Shown here: piece by piece, positions 35,145 through 43,914 of the stretch
Position numbering within the stretch: the stretch's first letter is position 1
Layout of the letters: each line of letters begins with the position of its first letter
DNA from: Ancylobacter sp. SL191
Lineage (GTDB): Bacteria; Pseudomonadota; Alphaproteobacteria; Rhizobiales; Xanthobacteraceae
Direction of reading: 5' to 3'
Length of the DNA: 64,000 bases
Assembly: GCF_026625645.1 (NCBI RefSeq)
Contig: NZ_CP113056.1
Span: forward strand, 3,633,001-3,697,000
Translations under genes and position numbers: made by a program
The notes under the pieces: generated by a model
Told to the model about the DNA's origin: nothing
The model's input: the letters and a program-made list of their open reading frames with translations, nothing else
The model's database searches: none

Positions 35145-37307
35145 TCAGAAACGGTGCGTGATGCCGGCCACGAAGGTGCGCCCGCGCGCCATGCCGCCAT
35201 AGGCGATGCTGGCGGACGGCACGTAGTAGCCATAGAGGTCATAGGTGTCGTTCAGCAGATTGTCGGCGCGGACATAGACTTCCGTCTGACCCTGCGCGAC
35301 GCCGAGATGCACGTCGAGCTTCTGGTAGCTGTCGAGATAGAGGTTGTTCTGCGGGTTGGCCGGCCGGGAGCCGACATAGTTGTAGCTCACGACGCTCTTC
35401 AGCACCGGGCTGGTCAGCCCGAGGAAGGCCGGCAGCGGGGTCTCATAGCTCGCCATCACCAGCGCGCTCCATGGCGAGACGTCCGGCACCGCGTTGCCCG
35501 ACAGGATGTCGCCATCGGCCACGCCGTACACATCCCCGGTAATCGTCGCATCGACATAGCTGACGCCGACGGCGAGCTCGAAACCATGGCCCGGCCGCCA
35601 GCGCCCCTGCAGCTCGAAGCCCTGGCTGCGCGTGTCGACATTCACCGCGCTCGCCACATAGGTCATCGAATCATAGGACAGGAGATGGTTGTCCGACACC
35701 CAGTTCACATAGGCCGCGCCGGTAAGGGCGAAGCGTCCATCCTCCGTCGCGGTTGAGAAGCCCAGTTCGATCATGTCGTTGATCGCACCTGCAAAAGGCT
35801 CTCCGTCCGCGACCTGGGCCGTATAGACGTTGAAGCCGCCCGGCGCATAACCGCGGGCATATTTCGCATGGAGTTCGGTCGTCCGCGCCACCGCATAGGT
35901 CAGCACGGCACGGCCGGTGGTCGCCGTCTCGTCCATCGAGCGTGAATCATACAGGGCAAAGCCACTGTTCCAGAACGTGCCGTCATAGCTGGCGACGGTC
36001 CAGTTCTGACGCAGGCCGAGGGTCAGCTTCAGTGAATCGGTGAGCCCATAGGTCACGTCGCCATAGAGGGCGTAGGTGTCGGTGGTGTAATCCCGCAATG
36101 TCGGGCTGTTCGCGCCGTAAATGGTGAGCGGCGAGTCGTAGGACGCGACGGCATGCTGGAAAAAGGCTCCCGTCACCCAGTCGAGCGTGGCGTCTGTCGG
36201 GGCCGAGAGTTTCACCTCCTGGGTGAAGACACTCTGCTGCATCTCGTCCTTCACCCAATATTCGGAGGGCGCGCCATATTGGGCGGTGGTGATGTTGCCG
36301 TCATAGGCGAGGATCGCGCTGCCGCTGGTGTTCATGTAGGAGCTGATCGAGCTGATACGGCCGATGTCCAGGTCATGGTCGATCTGGAGCACGTAGCGAT
36401 CAAACGTCTTGCTGTCGTCGTCATAGAGGCCGGGCGTCAGGTCAACGCTGGCGGGATTCTGATAGGGCATCAGGACGAACAGTGTCGGCAGGGCGCTGAC
36501 CGTCTCGTGCTCCACCACCAGCCGCGCCGAGGTTCCCGTGCCCGCGTCCCATAGCAGCTGACCGCGGAAGGCCACGTCGCTTGGCGTGGACAGCGGCTCG
36601 CCACCATCGGCGCTGTTCTCCACCCAATGATCGGACTGCGTGTAGCGCACCGCCAGACGCCCGCTCAGCGTATCCGTCAGCGGGCCACCCACGGCGGCTT
36701 CGAGCAGCGCCTGCCCCTGCTGCCCGTATTCCGCCCGGCCATAGCCTTCGAGTGTGCGGGTGGGCAGCCGGGTGGTGATATCGATGGCGCCAGCGAGAGC
36801 CGAGGGTCCGAACGTGGTGCCCTGCGGCCCCTTGAGGATCTCCACCGACTGGACATCGAGAGTACCCAGCGACAGATAGCTCGGGCCCGCCGGTGCGCCG
36901 TCCATGATCATGGGAACGGCGCTGTCCCCCAGATTCATCGGGTACATGGATCCGACGCCGCGAATGTAGATCGTCGACAGATTCGTGCCGCCGGCCGAAT
37001 TGATGTTCACGCCGGGGGTCATGCGCAGTACTTGCTCGACCGTATCGAGGCCGAGATCCTCGATTTCGCCGCCCGTGAATACGGTGGCCGTGTAGGCATC
37101 GGCCCCACCTTTGCCCTCGACCATGATCGGCGAGAGCTGCACCGCATCGTCGGTCGCCGGCGTGGTTCCGGCCTCTGCCGCCGCGTCGGAGGATCCCGCC
37201 TGTTGCGCGCTCAGCCCAGGGGCGTGACCAACCGTCAGGGCCGCGGCAAGGGCGAGTGTCCGAAGGCTGGTGCTGGCGAACAGATGGTGCAGCGGCTGTG
37301 GTCTCAT
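35145..37307 (-). CDS. TonB-dependent siderophore receptor, FptA/FyuA-like setting
   Basis: A 720-residue outer-membrane receptor. I chose the ATG at 37307 (GGAAAG upstream) over one 24 bases earlier. The signal peptide ends about LSAQQ. The plug begins near residue 55 (VQLSPIMVEG, a TonB-box-like stretch) and has IYIRGVGSM and VEILKGPQGTTFG. The 22-stranded barrel ends in FVAGITHRF, with the terminal Phe. No STN signalling domain is present, unlike the second receptor in this window. It is the first gene of a four-gene iron operon facing away from an AraC regulator. Ligand unknown; the gene set suggests a pyochelin- or yersiniabactin-like chelate. Confidence 0.9.
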   Translation of the reverse strand: MRPQPLHHLFASTSLRTLALAAALTVGHAPGLSAQQAGSSDAAAEAGTTPATDDAVQLSPIMVEGKGGADAYTATVFTGGEIEDLGLDTVEQVLRMTPGVNINSAGGTNLSTIYIRGVGSMYPMNLGDSAVPMIMDGAPAGPSYLSLGTLDVQSVEILKGPQGTTFGPSALAGAIDITTRLPTRTLEGYGRAEYGQQGQALLEAAVGGPLTDTLSGRLAVRYTQSDHWVENSADGGEPLSTPSDVAFRGQLLWDAGTGTSARLVVEHETVSALPTLFVLMPYQNPASVDLTPGLYDDDSKTFDRYVLQIDHDLDIGRISSISSYMNTSGSAILAYDGNITTAQYGAPSEYWVKDEMQQSVFTQEVKLSAPTDATLDWVTGAFFQHAVASYDSPLTIYGANSPTLRDYTTDTYALYGDVTYGLTDSLKLTLGLRQNWTVASYDGTFWNSGFALYDSRSMDETATTGRAVLTYAVARTTELHAKYARGYAPGGFNVYTAQVADGEPFAGAINDMIELGFSTATEDGRFALTGAAYVNWVSDNHLLSYDSMTYVASAVNVDTRSQGFELQGRWRPGHGFELAVGVSYVDATITGDVYGVADGDILSGNAVPDVSPWSALVMASYETPLPAFLGLTSPVLKSVVSYNYVGSRPANPQNNLYLDSYQKLDVHLGVAQGQTEVYVRADNLLNDTYDLYGYYVPSASIAYGGMARGRTFVAGITHRF

Positions 37308-37377
37308 TATCGGCTTTCCGGTCGAACCCATTGGCGGTAAATGCTAAGCAAATAACCCGCTCATTCTCCCCTGATCG

Positions 37378-37405
37378 GATCAAACGATATCCAAACCCGA
37401 TCAAA
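37378..37405. promoter_or_regulatory. Direct repeats, candidate AraC-type binding site
   Basis: GATCAAA occurs at 37378-37384 and again at 37399-37405, exactly 21 bases apart (two helical turns), in the divergent gap between the receptor and AraC genes. AraC-family activators typically bind such same-direction half-sites. The repeats lie upstream of both promoters, as YbtA and PchR sites do. Confidence 0.55.
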
Positions 37406-37418
37406 TCCCCCTGCGACC

Positions 37419-38459
37419 ATGGTCACGCCGATGAAAGATCCCTTGTCTGAGGTGCGTGTCGATATTTCAATATCGGAAATGGTGGCTGGAAACGCTCCAA
37501 TTGCTGGGGAGCATGGCTCTTCAATTGAATCGACAACCAATGTTGTTCAGGATGGATTAGAATTATTCTATTGGAATGGCCGCTTCGAGGAGCAGAGGGA
37601 ATTTCCACTGCTCGACGACCGGGACCGGCTCTATTTCTGCTTCAACTCGTGCATCAGCGGCGGTGCGCGCTGCCTGTTTGAAGACGGCACGCAGCGGGAA
37701 TACGAGATCTGCGGAAATGGCGGCCGCGTTCAGTACGGGCCAGGTCGGAAAGGGCTCTACCAGCAAAGGGGGGAGATTCAGAGCATCGCCGTGATGGTGC
37801 AGCCAGACCTCTTCGCCGCCTGGACGCAGCACGGCAGCGCCCGCTTCCTGAGACGACTGGCTGATACCGGCATTATTGATGGCTACCGCGGGGGCGAACT
37901 GCTCGCCATGGCCCAGCTTCTGCGTCACGTCGCGACGCAGGGCGGCGGTGCGGCCCCCTCGGTGTCGCGTCACTCCCTCTGGCTGCAGGCGCAGTGCATG
38001 GCGTTTGTTAGTCTCTTCCTGGAGCCGTTGCAGCCGCCGGCCCAAAGCGGGCTGGGCACGAGTGACCAGCATCGGCTGTTCCGTGCAAGGGACAGGCTGC
38101 TGGCGGACCTCAGCCAGGCGCCGTCACTCGATGAACTCGCCAAAGAGGTCGGATTGAGTGTTCCTACCCTCACGCGTGGTTTCCGGCGCCTGTTCGCCGC
38201 CAGCCCCTTTGCGCTGTTTCAGCGCGAGCGCATGGAGGCGGCGCGTGTCCGCCTGACCAATGATCGTGACTCCGTGATGCGGATCGCCGCCGACCTCGGC
38301 TACACCAACGCCAGCCATTTCGCGGACGCCTTTCGCCGCCAGTTCGGCTTCCTGCCGGGCGAGATCCGGCGCCAGACGCGGAAGCGGCCCGCGGGAGAGC
38401 GGGACGCAAGCACGCCGCCGACCTCGACCCGCGCGCCACAGAGACCCACCAGCGGCTGA
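37419..38459 (+). CDS. AraC-family regulator, PchR/YbtA-like setting
   Basis: A 346-residue regulator (or 342 from the ATG at 37431). The C-terminal 110 residues hold the paired AraC helix-turn-helices: SLDELAKEVGLSVPTLTRGF, then IAADLGYTNASHFADAFRRQFGFLP. The N-terminal 230 residues would be the ligand domain. PchR and YbtA are AraC proteins that sense the ferric siderophore and activate the receptor gene. This one is divergent from a receptor/MFS/ABC operon in the same way. The inference of siderophore sensing is from gene order, not from recognised ligand residues. Confidence 0.88.
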   Translation: MVTPMKDPLSEVRVDISISEMVAGNAPIAGEHGSSIESTTNVVQDGLELFYWNGRFEEQREFPLLDDRDRLYFCFNSCISGGARCLFEDGTQREYEICGNGGRVQYGPGRKGLYQQRGEIQSIAVMVQPDLFAAWTQHGSARFLRRLADTGIIDGYRGGELLAMAQLLRHVATQGGGAAPSVSRHSLWLQAQCMAFVSLFLEPLQPPAQSGLGTSDQHRLFRARDRLLADLSQAPSLDELAKEVGLSVPTLTRGFRRLFAASPFALFQRERMEAARVRLTNDRDSVMRIAADLGYTNASHFADAFRRQFGFLPGEIRRQTRKRPAGERDASTPPTSTRAPQRPTSG

Positions 38460-38874
38460 GCCGGCTCCACGACGCCTATCAGGGCGGGTTGTGGCCCAAA
38501 CGCGCCGGAAGTCCCGTGACGTATGCCAATCGGTGGGCCGATCCTGGCGGGCATCGACGACAAAGGGCGGATGAGCCGTTGAGCCGCCCATCGGCGCGTG
38601 TTGCCAGCGCGAACTCCCCTTCGTTCACGTTGGCGCGCGGATGTCGTCGCTCGGCAACGATGTGGCGCTGGCAGCCTGTTTCCCAAGCACCCATGCCGTG
38701 CTGCCGACGGTGTCCATAGAATGGACCAGCTAGACTCGGTCCTTTCCGCGATCATTTCGCAGCATATCAAGAACATTTCTAATATTTCCGAGCCGCATTG
38801 ATGCATTCGACCTTTTCGCGCTACTGCGTTGCGTCACCCATTTGGGCCGCGAACCGGAGAGGCGGATCGAGCCG
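38460..38874. other. 415-base non-coding region before the FecI-type sigma gene
   Basis: No credible protein is encoded here; open frames are Arg/Pro-rich shadows. The last 130 bases are AT-rich for this genome and include an Irr-box-like palindrome at 38767-38783. A ribosome site (GGAGAGGCGGA) precedes the ATG at 38875. I see no convincing terminator for the AraC gene. Confidence 0.5.
38767..38783. promoter_or_regulatory. Irr-box (ICE)-like palindrome
   Basis: TCAAGAACATTTCTAAT has the core AGAA-N3-TTCT and agrees with 13 of 17 positions of the rhizobial iron-control element TTTRGAAYNRTTCYAAA. It lies about 92 bases upstream of the sigma-factor start, in the place for an iron-responsive operator. 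It may be bound by Irr or a Fur-family protein; the outer positions are imperfect. Confidence 0.45.
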
Positions 38875-39372
38875 ATGTCCCGCAATGACGCATTGCGTGA
38901 GCTCTTCGATGCCGAGCGCTCGTCGATCCTGCGCTTCTTCCGGCGCGTGACAGGGTCGGCGACCCAGGCCGAGGATTTGTCGCAGGATGTCTTCGCGCGC
39001 CTCGCGGCCACCAATCTCGCAGGTGTCGCCAATCCGCAGGCCTATATGCGCAGCGTCTCCGCCAACGTCGCCACCGACCTCATCCGCCGCGAGAGCCGGC
39101 GGCGGCTGAGCCACGCCGAGATCGACGATCTGCTCGACGCGCCCGATCCGGCGGCGGACCCGGAGGCCACGCTCATCGCCAAGGATCAGACCGAGCGGCT
39201 GATGGAAATGCTGGCGGAACTGCCGCCGCGCCGGCGCACCATCCTGCTGGCGGCACGGCTCCACCATACCCCGCATCGCGATCTCGCGCGCGAGCACGGG
39301 GTCAGCGTGCGCACCATCGAGATCGAGATCCAGAAGGCGCTGGCGCATTGCGCGCGCGTGCTGACCGACTGA
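38875..39372 (+). CDS. FecI-like ECF sigma factor
   Basis: A 165-residue sigma-70 family protein. Region 2 covers about residues 10-75 (ILRFFRRVTGSATQAEDLSQ, DVFARLA) and region 4 residues 110-160 (LPPRRRTILLAARLHH, then REHGVSVRTIEIEIQKAL). Short length, no region 3 and position before a FecR gene identify the iron-starvation FecI group. I chose the ATG at 38875 rather than a TTG 33 bases upstream. It should direct RNA polymerase to the STN-receptor operon when the receptor is loaded with its iron chelate. Confidence 0.9.
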   Translation: MSRNDALRELFDAERSSILRFFRRVTGSATQAEDLSQDVFARLAATNLAGVANPQAYMRSVSANVATDLIRRESRRRLSHAEIDDLLDAPDPAADPEATLIAKDQTERLMEMLAELPPRRRTILLAARLHHTPHRDLAREHGVSVRTIEIEIQKALAHCARVLTD

Positions 39373-39473
39373 GCGCCCCCATATTGTCCGCGCCCCTTCC
39401 CATGACGCATATAGGCCCATGGCCGCGCCTTCCGGGCGCGCGCTTCGCCGGCTATCGGCAGCAGGGCGCAGGC

Positions 39474-40403
39474 ATGACGGGCAGTGACGGCATCGGCGAC
39501 GCCGCGGGCGCGCTTCAGGACGAGGCGATCGCGTGGGTGGTGCTCCTCACCTCGGGGGAAGCCACGCGCGACGATGCGGCGCGTCTGAAAGCCTGGCGAG
39601 CGCGCAGCTATGCGCACGAGCTCGCCTTCCGCCGGGCCAGCGCCGTCTGGCGCGGCGTGGGGGCCGTCCCCGCCCCTGCCCGGCTGTCGCGCCGCCTCTT
39701 CCTCGCCGGCACCGGCGCCGGAGCCGCGCTCGCCGCCGGCTGGGCCGGGACGATGATCGGCGTGCTGCCGAGCCTCGACCAGCTTCTCTCCGATCACGCC
39801 ACCGCGGTCGGCGCGCAGGCCCGCATTGATCTGCCGGACGGCTCGCATGTCGATCTCGACGGCGCCAGCGCGCTGGATGCACGGTTCACCACCGAGGCGC
39901 GCGCCGTGACGCTCGTCGCGGGCGCCGCCGAGTTCGAGATTGCCGCCGATCCTCGGCCGTTCCGCGCCACGATAGGTCCGGCGGACGTGACGGCGACCAA
40001 GGCCCGCTTCGCCGCCAGCGTCGGCGCACAGCAGACGGTGATCGACTGCATCGAAGGGCGTATCGAGGTACGGTGCGGCGACGCGACGACCTTGCAGGCT
40101 GGCGAGCGCGCCCGGCTGGCAGGGGGAGCGCGGCTCGCCGGGCGCGAGACAGTCGCGCCGGACGCGGCGGCGCCGTGGCGGCGCGGCCTGCTGGTCTTCG
40201 CCGACCAGCCGCTGGCCGATGTCGTCGCTGACATCAACCGCCACCGGCGCGGCCGTATCGTGCTGGCGCGGCCGGGGCTGGGCGAGCGGCGCGTCGACGG
40301 CGTGTTCCATCTCGGCCGCCCGGACGAGATCGTCACCAATCTCGCGGCGGCGCTAAAGCTGCGCGACACCTGGCTGCCGGGCGGCGTGGTGCTGCTGAGT
40401 TAA
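39474..40403 (+). CDS. FecR-like anti-sigma factor/sensor
   Basis: A 309-residue membrane sensor. The N-terminal 75 residues are the cytoplasmic sigma-binding domain (EAIAWVVLLTSGEATRDDAA). A single membrane segment follows at about residues 80-105 and begins with LSRRLFLAGTGAG, a twin-arginine-like motif; Tat dependence has been reported for FecR. The rest is periplasmic (FecR domain RIDLPDGSHVDLDGASAL, then ending VVLLS). The start could also be the ATG at 39402. It would pass the signal from the receptor's STN domain to the sigma factor. Gene order sigma, FecR, receptor is standard. Confidence 0.88.
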   Translation: MTGSDGIGDAAGALQDEAIAWVVLLTSGEATRDDAARLKAWRARSYAHELAFRRASAVWRGVGAVPAPARLSRRLFLAGTGAGAALAAGWAGTMIGVLPSLDQLLSDHATAVGAQARIDLPDGSHVDLDGASALDARFTTEARAVTLVAGAAEFEIAADPRPFRATIGPADVTATKARFAASVGAQQTVIDCIEGRIEVRCGDATTLQAGERARLAGGARLAGRETVAPDAAAPWRRGLLVFADQPLADVVADINRHRRGRIVLARPGLGERRVDGVFHLGRPDEIVTNLAAALKLRDTWLPGGVVLLS

Positions 40404-40504
40404 TTTTTTTGCCGCACCGGATTCGGGTCCGCCGATCCGCGTCGTCTTGTCCTTGTAGCGAATGCCTCGACGCATTCAGGGGCTCAAGACGGGGACGGTC
40501 AGGT

Positions 40505-42940
40505 ATGACGGGGATGCGGAACAGCCGGACGCGGCGCGCGGCGCTGCTGGCGGGATGCGCGCTCATGGGGTTCACGCTCGAAGCGCAGGGCGTGGCGGCA
40601 CAGGGCGCCTCATCGGGCGCCGCACCGGTCGCGGTGGCACCGTCCGTGACCTATGCCATTCCCCCCGGCCCGGTCTCTGGCGCGCTGGCGGCGTTCGGCG
40701 CGACCAGCGGCGTGCAGATCGTCTATGACAGCGCCATCGCCCGTGGCCTCACCTCGCCCGGCGTGTCCGGCACGCGCACCCCCGAGCAGGCGCTGGCCGC
40801 GCTGCTCGCCGGCACCGGGCTGAACGGGCGCTTCACCTCGCCGCGCTCGGTCATCATCGAAGCCCCCGCGCGCAGCACGGCCTCGGTCGTCATCAGCGAG
40901 GACATGATCCAGCTCGACGCGATCACCGTGTCCGGCGAGAAGCTCGAGCGCGACCTGTCGCAGGTCTATTCCAGCGTCGGCATCGTCACCGGCGAGCAGT
41001 TCTTCGACTACGTGATCGAGGATCTGAACGGCGCGCTCAACAAGCTCGCCAACACCCGCGTTTCCAGCGCCAATCGCGGCAATAGCGGCATCGTCATCCG
41101 CGGCCTGTCCTCGGACGGCATCAGCCAGCCGACCAACTCCTCCCCGACCATTGCCGTGATCGTCGACGGCGCCTCGCAGAATGGCGAGGGCATCCGGCGC
41201 GGCAATCGCGGCACCTGGGACGTCGCCGATGTCGAGGTGTTCCGCGGCCCGCAATCCACGCTTCAGGGCCGCAACGCCATGGGCGGCGCGGTGGTGGTGA
41301 ACACCAACGACCCGACCTGGACCACGGAGGCCGCCCTGGAGGGCGATATCGCCGGCTCGTCGAATTCGGGGGATTTCGGCAGCGGCGCCTTCATGCTGTC
41401 GGGCCCGATGATCGAGAACCAGCTCGCCTTCCGTGTCGCCGGGCAATATTTCGAGGATGAAAGCGGCATCGCCTATGCCGATCCGCTGAACGAGGATCTT
41501 GGCCAGGGCTATTTCGGCCAGCTGCGCGCGAAGTTCCTGCTCACCCCCGCCGCGCTGGACGGCTTCGAGGCGCTGTTCACCATCAGCCACACCTCGGACC
41601 GGCCCTCGGTCTCGGCGGTGACCGGCCCGGACTTCTTCGCCCGCCGCTTCGATTCCGACGTCTCGGCCGTCGAGCTGCGCCAGACCGACGTCACCAATGT
41701 CGTCGCCAACGTCTCCCAGGATCTCGGCGCGGGCATCACGCTGCGCTCGGTCACGGCCTTCATCCAGACCGACGCGACCATCGAAAGCCCCCAGGGCGCC
41801 GTCGCCTTCATTCGCGACGAAGTGCGTCCCGGCAAGGATTTCACCGAGGATCTGCGTCTCGAACTGGAGGAAGGCGTGCGCCCGCTGAGCGGCGTCATCG
41901 GCCTCAATATTGGCCGCTTCAGCTATGAGCGCGACTCCAGCATCACGGTGACCAACGCCGCCTATGGCCTGTACGACATGCTGTATCAGGACATTCAGGC
42001 CAGCAATACGCTGACGTCCTATGCGCTCTATGCCGACATGCGCTACGCCATCGCCGAGCGGTGGTCGCTCATGTTCGGCGGCCGTCTCGGCTACGAGACC
42101 GTCGACGTCACCAATGATGGCGAAGTGCTGAACCTCCGGTCCTTCGGTTACGACACGATCGACCAGACCGCCTCCACCGACTACACGGTGGCGCTGCCCA
42201 AGATCGGTGTCGCCTACGAGATCGACGACAAGCAGAACCTCGCTTTCACCGTCAGCGAAGGTTTCCGCGCGGGCTTCGCCGCCGTCGATACCTATGGCAA
42301 TCCCTATGAGGTCGAGCCTGAAACGCTCTGGGCCTATGAGGTGGCCTATCGCTCCAAGTGGTTTGACGACCGGCTCGAAGTCAACGTGAACGGCTTCTAC
42401 TACAAGTACACCGATCTCCAGATCACGGTGGAGGATCCCAACCCGCTGTTCCGGCAGTCCATCACCATGAATGCCGGCAAGGCGCATGCCTATGGCGCGG
42501 AATTCGAGCTGCGCGCGCGCCTCACGCAGGAATTCACCGCCTTCGCCTCTCTGGGTCTGCTGAAGACCGAATTCGACAGCGCGGTGACGGCGACCGGCGA
42601 CTATACCGGCAACGAATTCCCCGAGGCCCCCGCCGCCACCTTCAACATTGGCGGCGTATATCGCCATGGTTCCGGCTTCTTCGCCTCGGCCGACCTGTCC
42701 TACACCGATAGCTATTACTCGGTGGGCGACGTCGCCAATACCGAGGATGAACAAGTCTCCGCCTTCACCCTCGTCAATGCGGCGGTGGGCTATGAGGCAA
42801 AGAACTGGTCGCTCACCCTCTACGCCAAGAACATCTTCGATGAGCAGTATCTGACCAGCATCTACATCGACAATGTCGGCTCGGAGGCGAATATCGGTGA
42901 TGGCCGGGTGATTGGCGTGCGGGCGCGCGCAACGTTCTGA
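40505..42940 (+). CDS. TonB-dependent receptor/transducer with STN domain
   Basis: An 811-residue outer-membrane receptor. The signal peptide ends about VAAQG. Residues about 50-115 are an STN signalling domain (VSGALAAFGATSGVQIVYDS, then LLAGTGLNGRF), the part that touches FecR. A TonB box-like stretch (LDAITVSGE) leads into the plug, with VIRGLSSDG and VEVFRGPQSTLQG, and the barrel ends in VIGVRARATF. It is a trans-envelope regulator as well as an importer. Start ATG at 40505 or 40514. The next gene begins within its stop codon (TGATG), showing tight coupling. Confidence 0.92.
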   Translation: MTGMRNSRTRRAALLAGCALMGFTLEAQGVAAQGASSGAAPVAVAPSVTYAIPPGPVSGALAAFGATSGVQIVYDSAIARGLTSPGVSGTRTPEQALAALLAGTGLNGRFTSPRSVIIEAPARSTASVVISEDMIQLDAITVSGEKLERDLSQVYSSVGIVTGEQFFDYVIEDLNGALNKLANTRVSSANRGNSGIVIRGLSSDGISQPTNSSPTIAVIVDGASQNGEGIRRGNRGTWDVADVEVFRGPQSTLQGRNAMGGAVVVNTNDPTWTTEAALEGDIAGSSNSGDFGSGAFMLSGPMIENQLAFRVAGQYFEDESGIAYADPLNEDLGQGYFGQLRAKFLLTPAALDGFEALFTISHTSDRPSVSAVTGPDFFARRFDSDVSAVELRQTDVTNVVANVSQDLGAGITLRSVTAFIQTDATIESPQGAVAFIRDEVRPGKDFTEDLRLELEEGVRPLSGVIGLNIGRFSYERDSSITVTNAAYGLYDMLYQDIQASNTLTSYALYADMRYAIAERWSLMFGGRLGYETVDVTNDGEVLNLRSFGYDTIDQTASTDYTVALPKIGVAYEIDDKQNLAFTVSEGFRAGFAAVDTYGNPYEVEPETLWAYEVAYRSKWFDDRLEVNVNGFYYKYTDLQITVEDPNPLFRQSITMNAGKAHAYGAEFELRARLTQEFTAFASLGLLKTEFDSAVTATGDYTGNEFPEAPAATFNIGGVYRHGSGFFASADLSYTDSYYSVGDVANTEDEQVSAFTLVNAAVGYEAKNWSLTLYAKNIFDEQYLTSIYIDNVGSEANIGDGRVIGVRARATF

Positions 42941-43914
42941 TGCAGACACATGACGGGCCTGCGGGCATGAACGCGCCGCCGAACGGTGCTGACAAGACGA
43001 CGGAGGCGGCGCGGATCATCAGCGCCGCCTTTGGCGTTCTCGCACGGCACTGGACGCTGCCACAGGCTGATGTCGGCCCGGTGGAGCCCGGTTTCACACC
43101 GCTGACCGCGCTGTTCGGCGCCGAGCCTTTCCTGGCAGCGATGCTGGCCCGCCAGCAGGCGGGAACACCGGGCCTCGACGCGAAGGGGGCCGCGGCCTTC
43201 TTCATCTCTGAATATTCCAACCTGCTCGGAATCCTCGCGGCGGTGCCGTTCCTCTCGCACGGTCTCGTGCCGGACCTGTCGGCGGCGAACTGCGCGCTCT
43301 CGGCGCAGCTGCCGCCGGGCGAGGCGCCGCGCGTGAGGCTGCGCCTGCTGAACGCGGCCGGCGTGACCGACCGCGTACCGGCGGAGGCGGAAGCCTGCTT
43401 CAGCTTGGTCGACCATGAGGGCTTGCGCGACGCCCTCTCCCACGCTCTCGAAGCCCACATGGCGCCGCTGATCGACAGCCTGCACGCCCGCACCGATCTG
43501 CCGCGACGGGCGATGTGGCGGCTCGTCGGCGACGCCGTCGCCATGCGCTTTCTGGAAGCGGGCCAGCGCCTCGGTTGCGAAGCGACAGCGAAAGAGGACG
43601 TCATGGCCGTCCTGATGCGGCCGGGCTCCCCGCTCGCCAACCGGCAATTGCATTTCTTCGACGTCGAGATCGTCGACGACGCGCCGCCGCGCGAGGTGCT
43701 GGCCCGCCGCACCTTCCGCGCCCGTGGCGGCTGCTGCCGCTTCTACACCGCGCCGGGCGGCTCGCTCTGTACCAGTTGCGTGCTGGTCAAGCCCGAGGAC
43801 CGGCGGCAGCGCATCGAAGCCCGGATGCGGGCCGAGCTCGGCCTGCCGCCTGCGCCCCAAGAGTCGTTCAGCCCGCTCACTCCGGCATCACGACATCAAG
43901 GGGGCGACGCATGA
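42940..43914 (+). CDS. FhuF-like siderophore-iron reductase
   Basis: A 324-residue cytoplasmic protein. The C-terminus has the FhuF iron-sulphur signature: Cys265-Cys266, ten residues, Cys277, two residues, Cys280 (RGGCCRFYTAPGGSL, then CTSC). In FhuF this unusual C-C-x10-C-x2-C set binds a [2Fe-2S] cluster that reduces ferric siderophore to release iron. The remaining sequence is poorly conserved helical. It overlaps the receptor gene by one base and the binding-protein gene by ATGA. It could serve both uptake systems of this island. Confidence 0.85.
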   Translation: MQTHDGPAGMNAPPNGADKTTEAARIISAAFGVLARHWTLPQADVGPVEPGFTPLTALFGAEPFLAAMLARQQAGTPGLDAKGAAAFFISEYSNLLGILAAVPFLSHGLVPDLSAANCALSAQLPPGEAPRVRLRLLNAAGVTDRVPAEAEACFSLVDHEGLRDALSHALEAHMAPLIDSLHARTDLPRRAMWRLVGDAVAMRFLEAGQRLGCEATAKEDVMAVLMRPGSPLANRQLHFFDVEIVDDAPPREVLARRTFRARGGCCRFYTAPGGSLCTSCVLVKPEDRRQRIEARMRAELGLPPAPQESFSPLTPASRHQGGDA

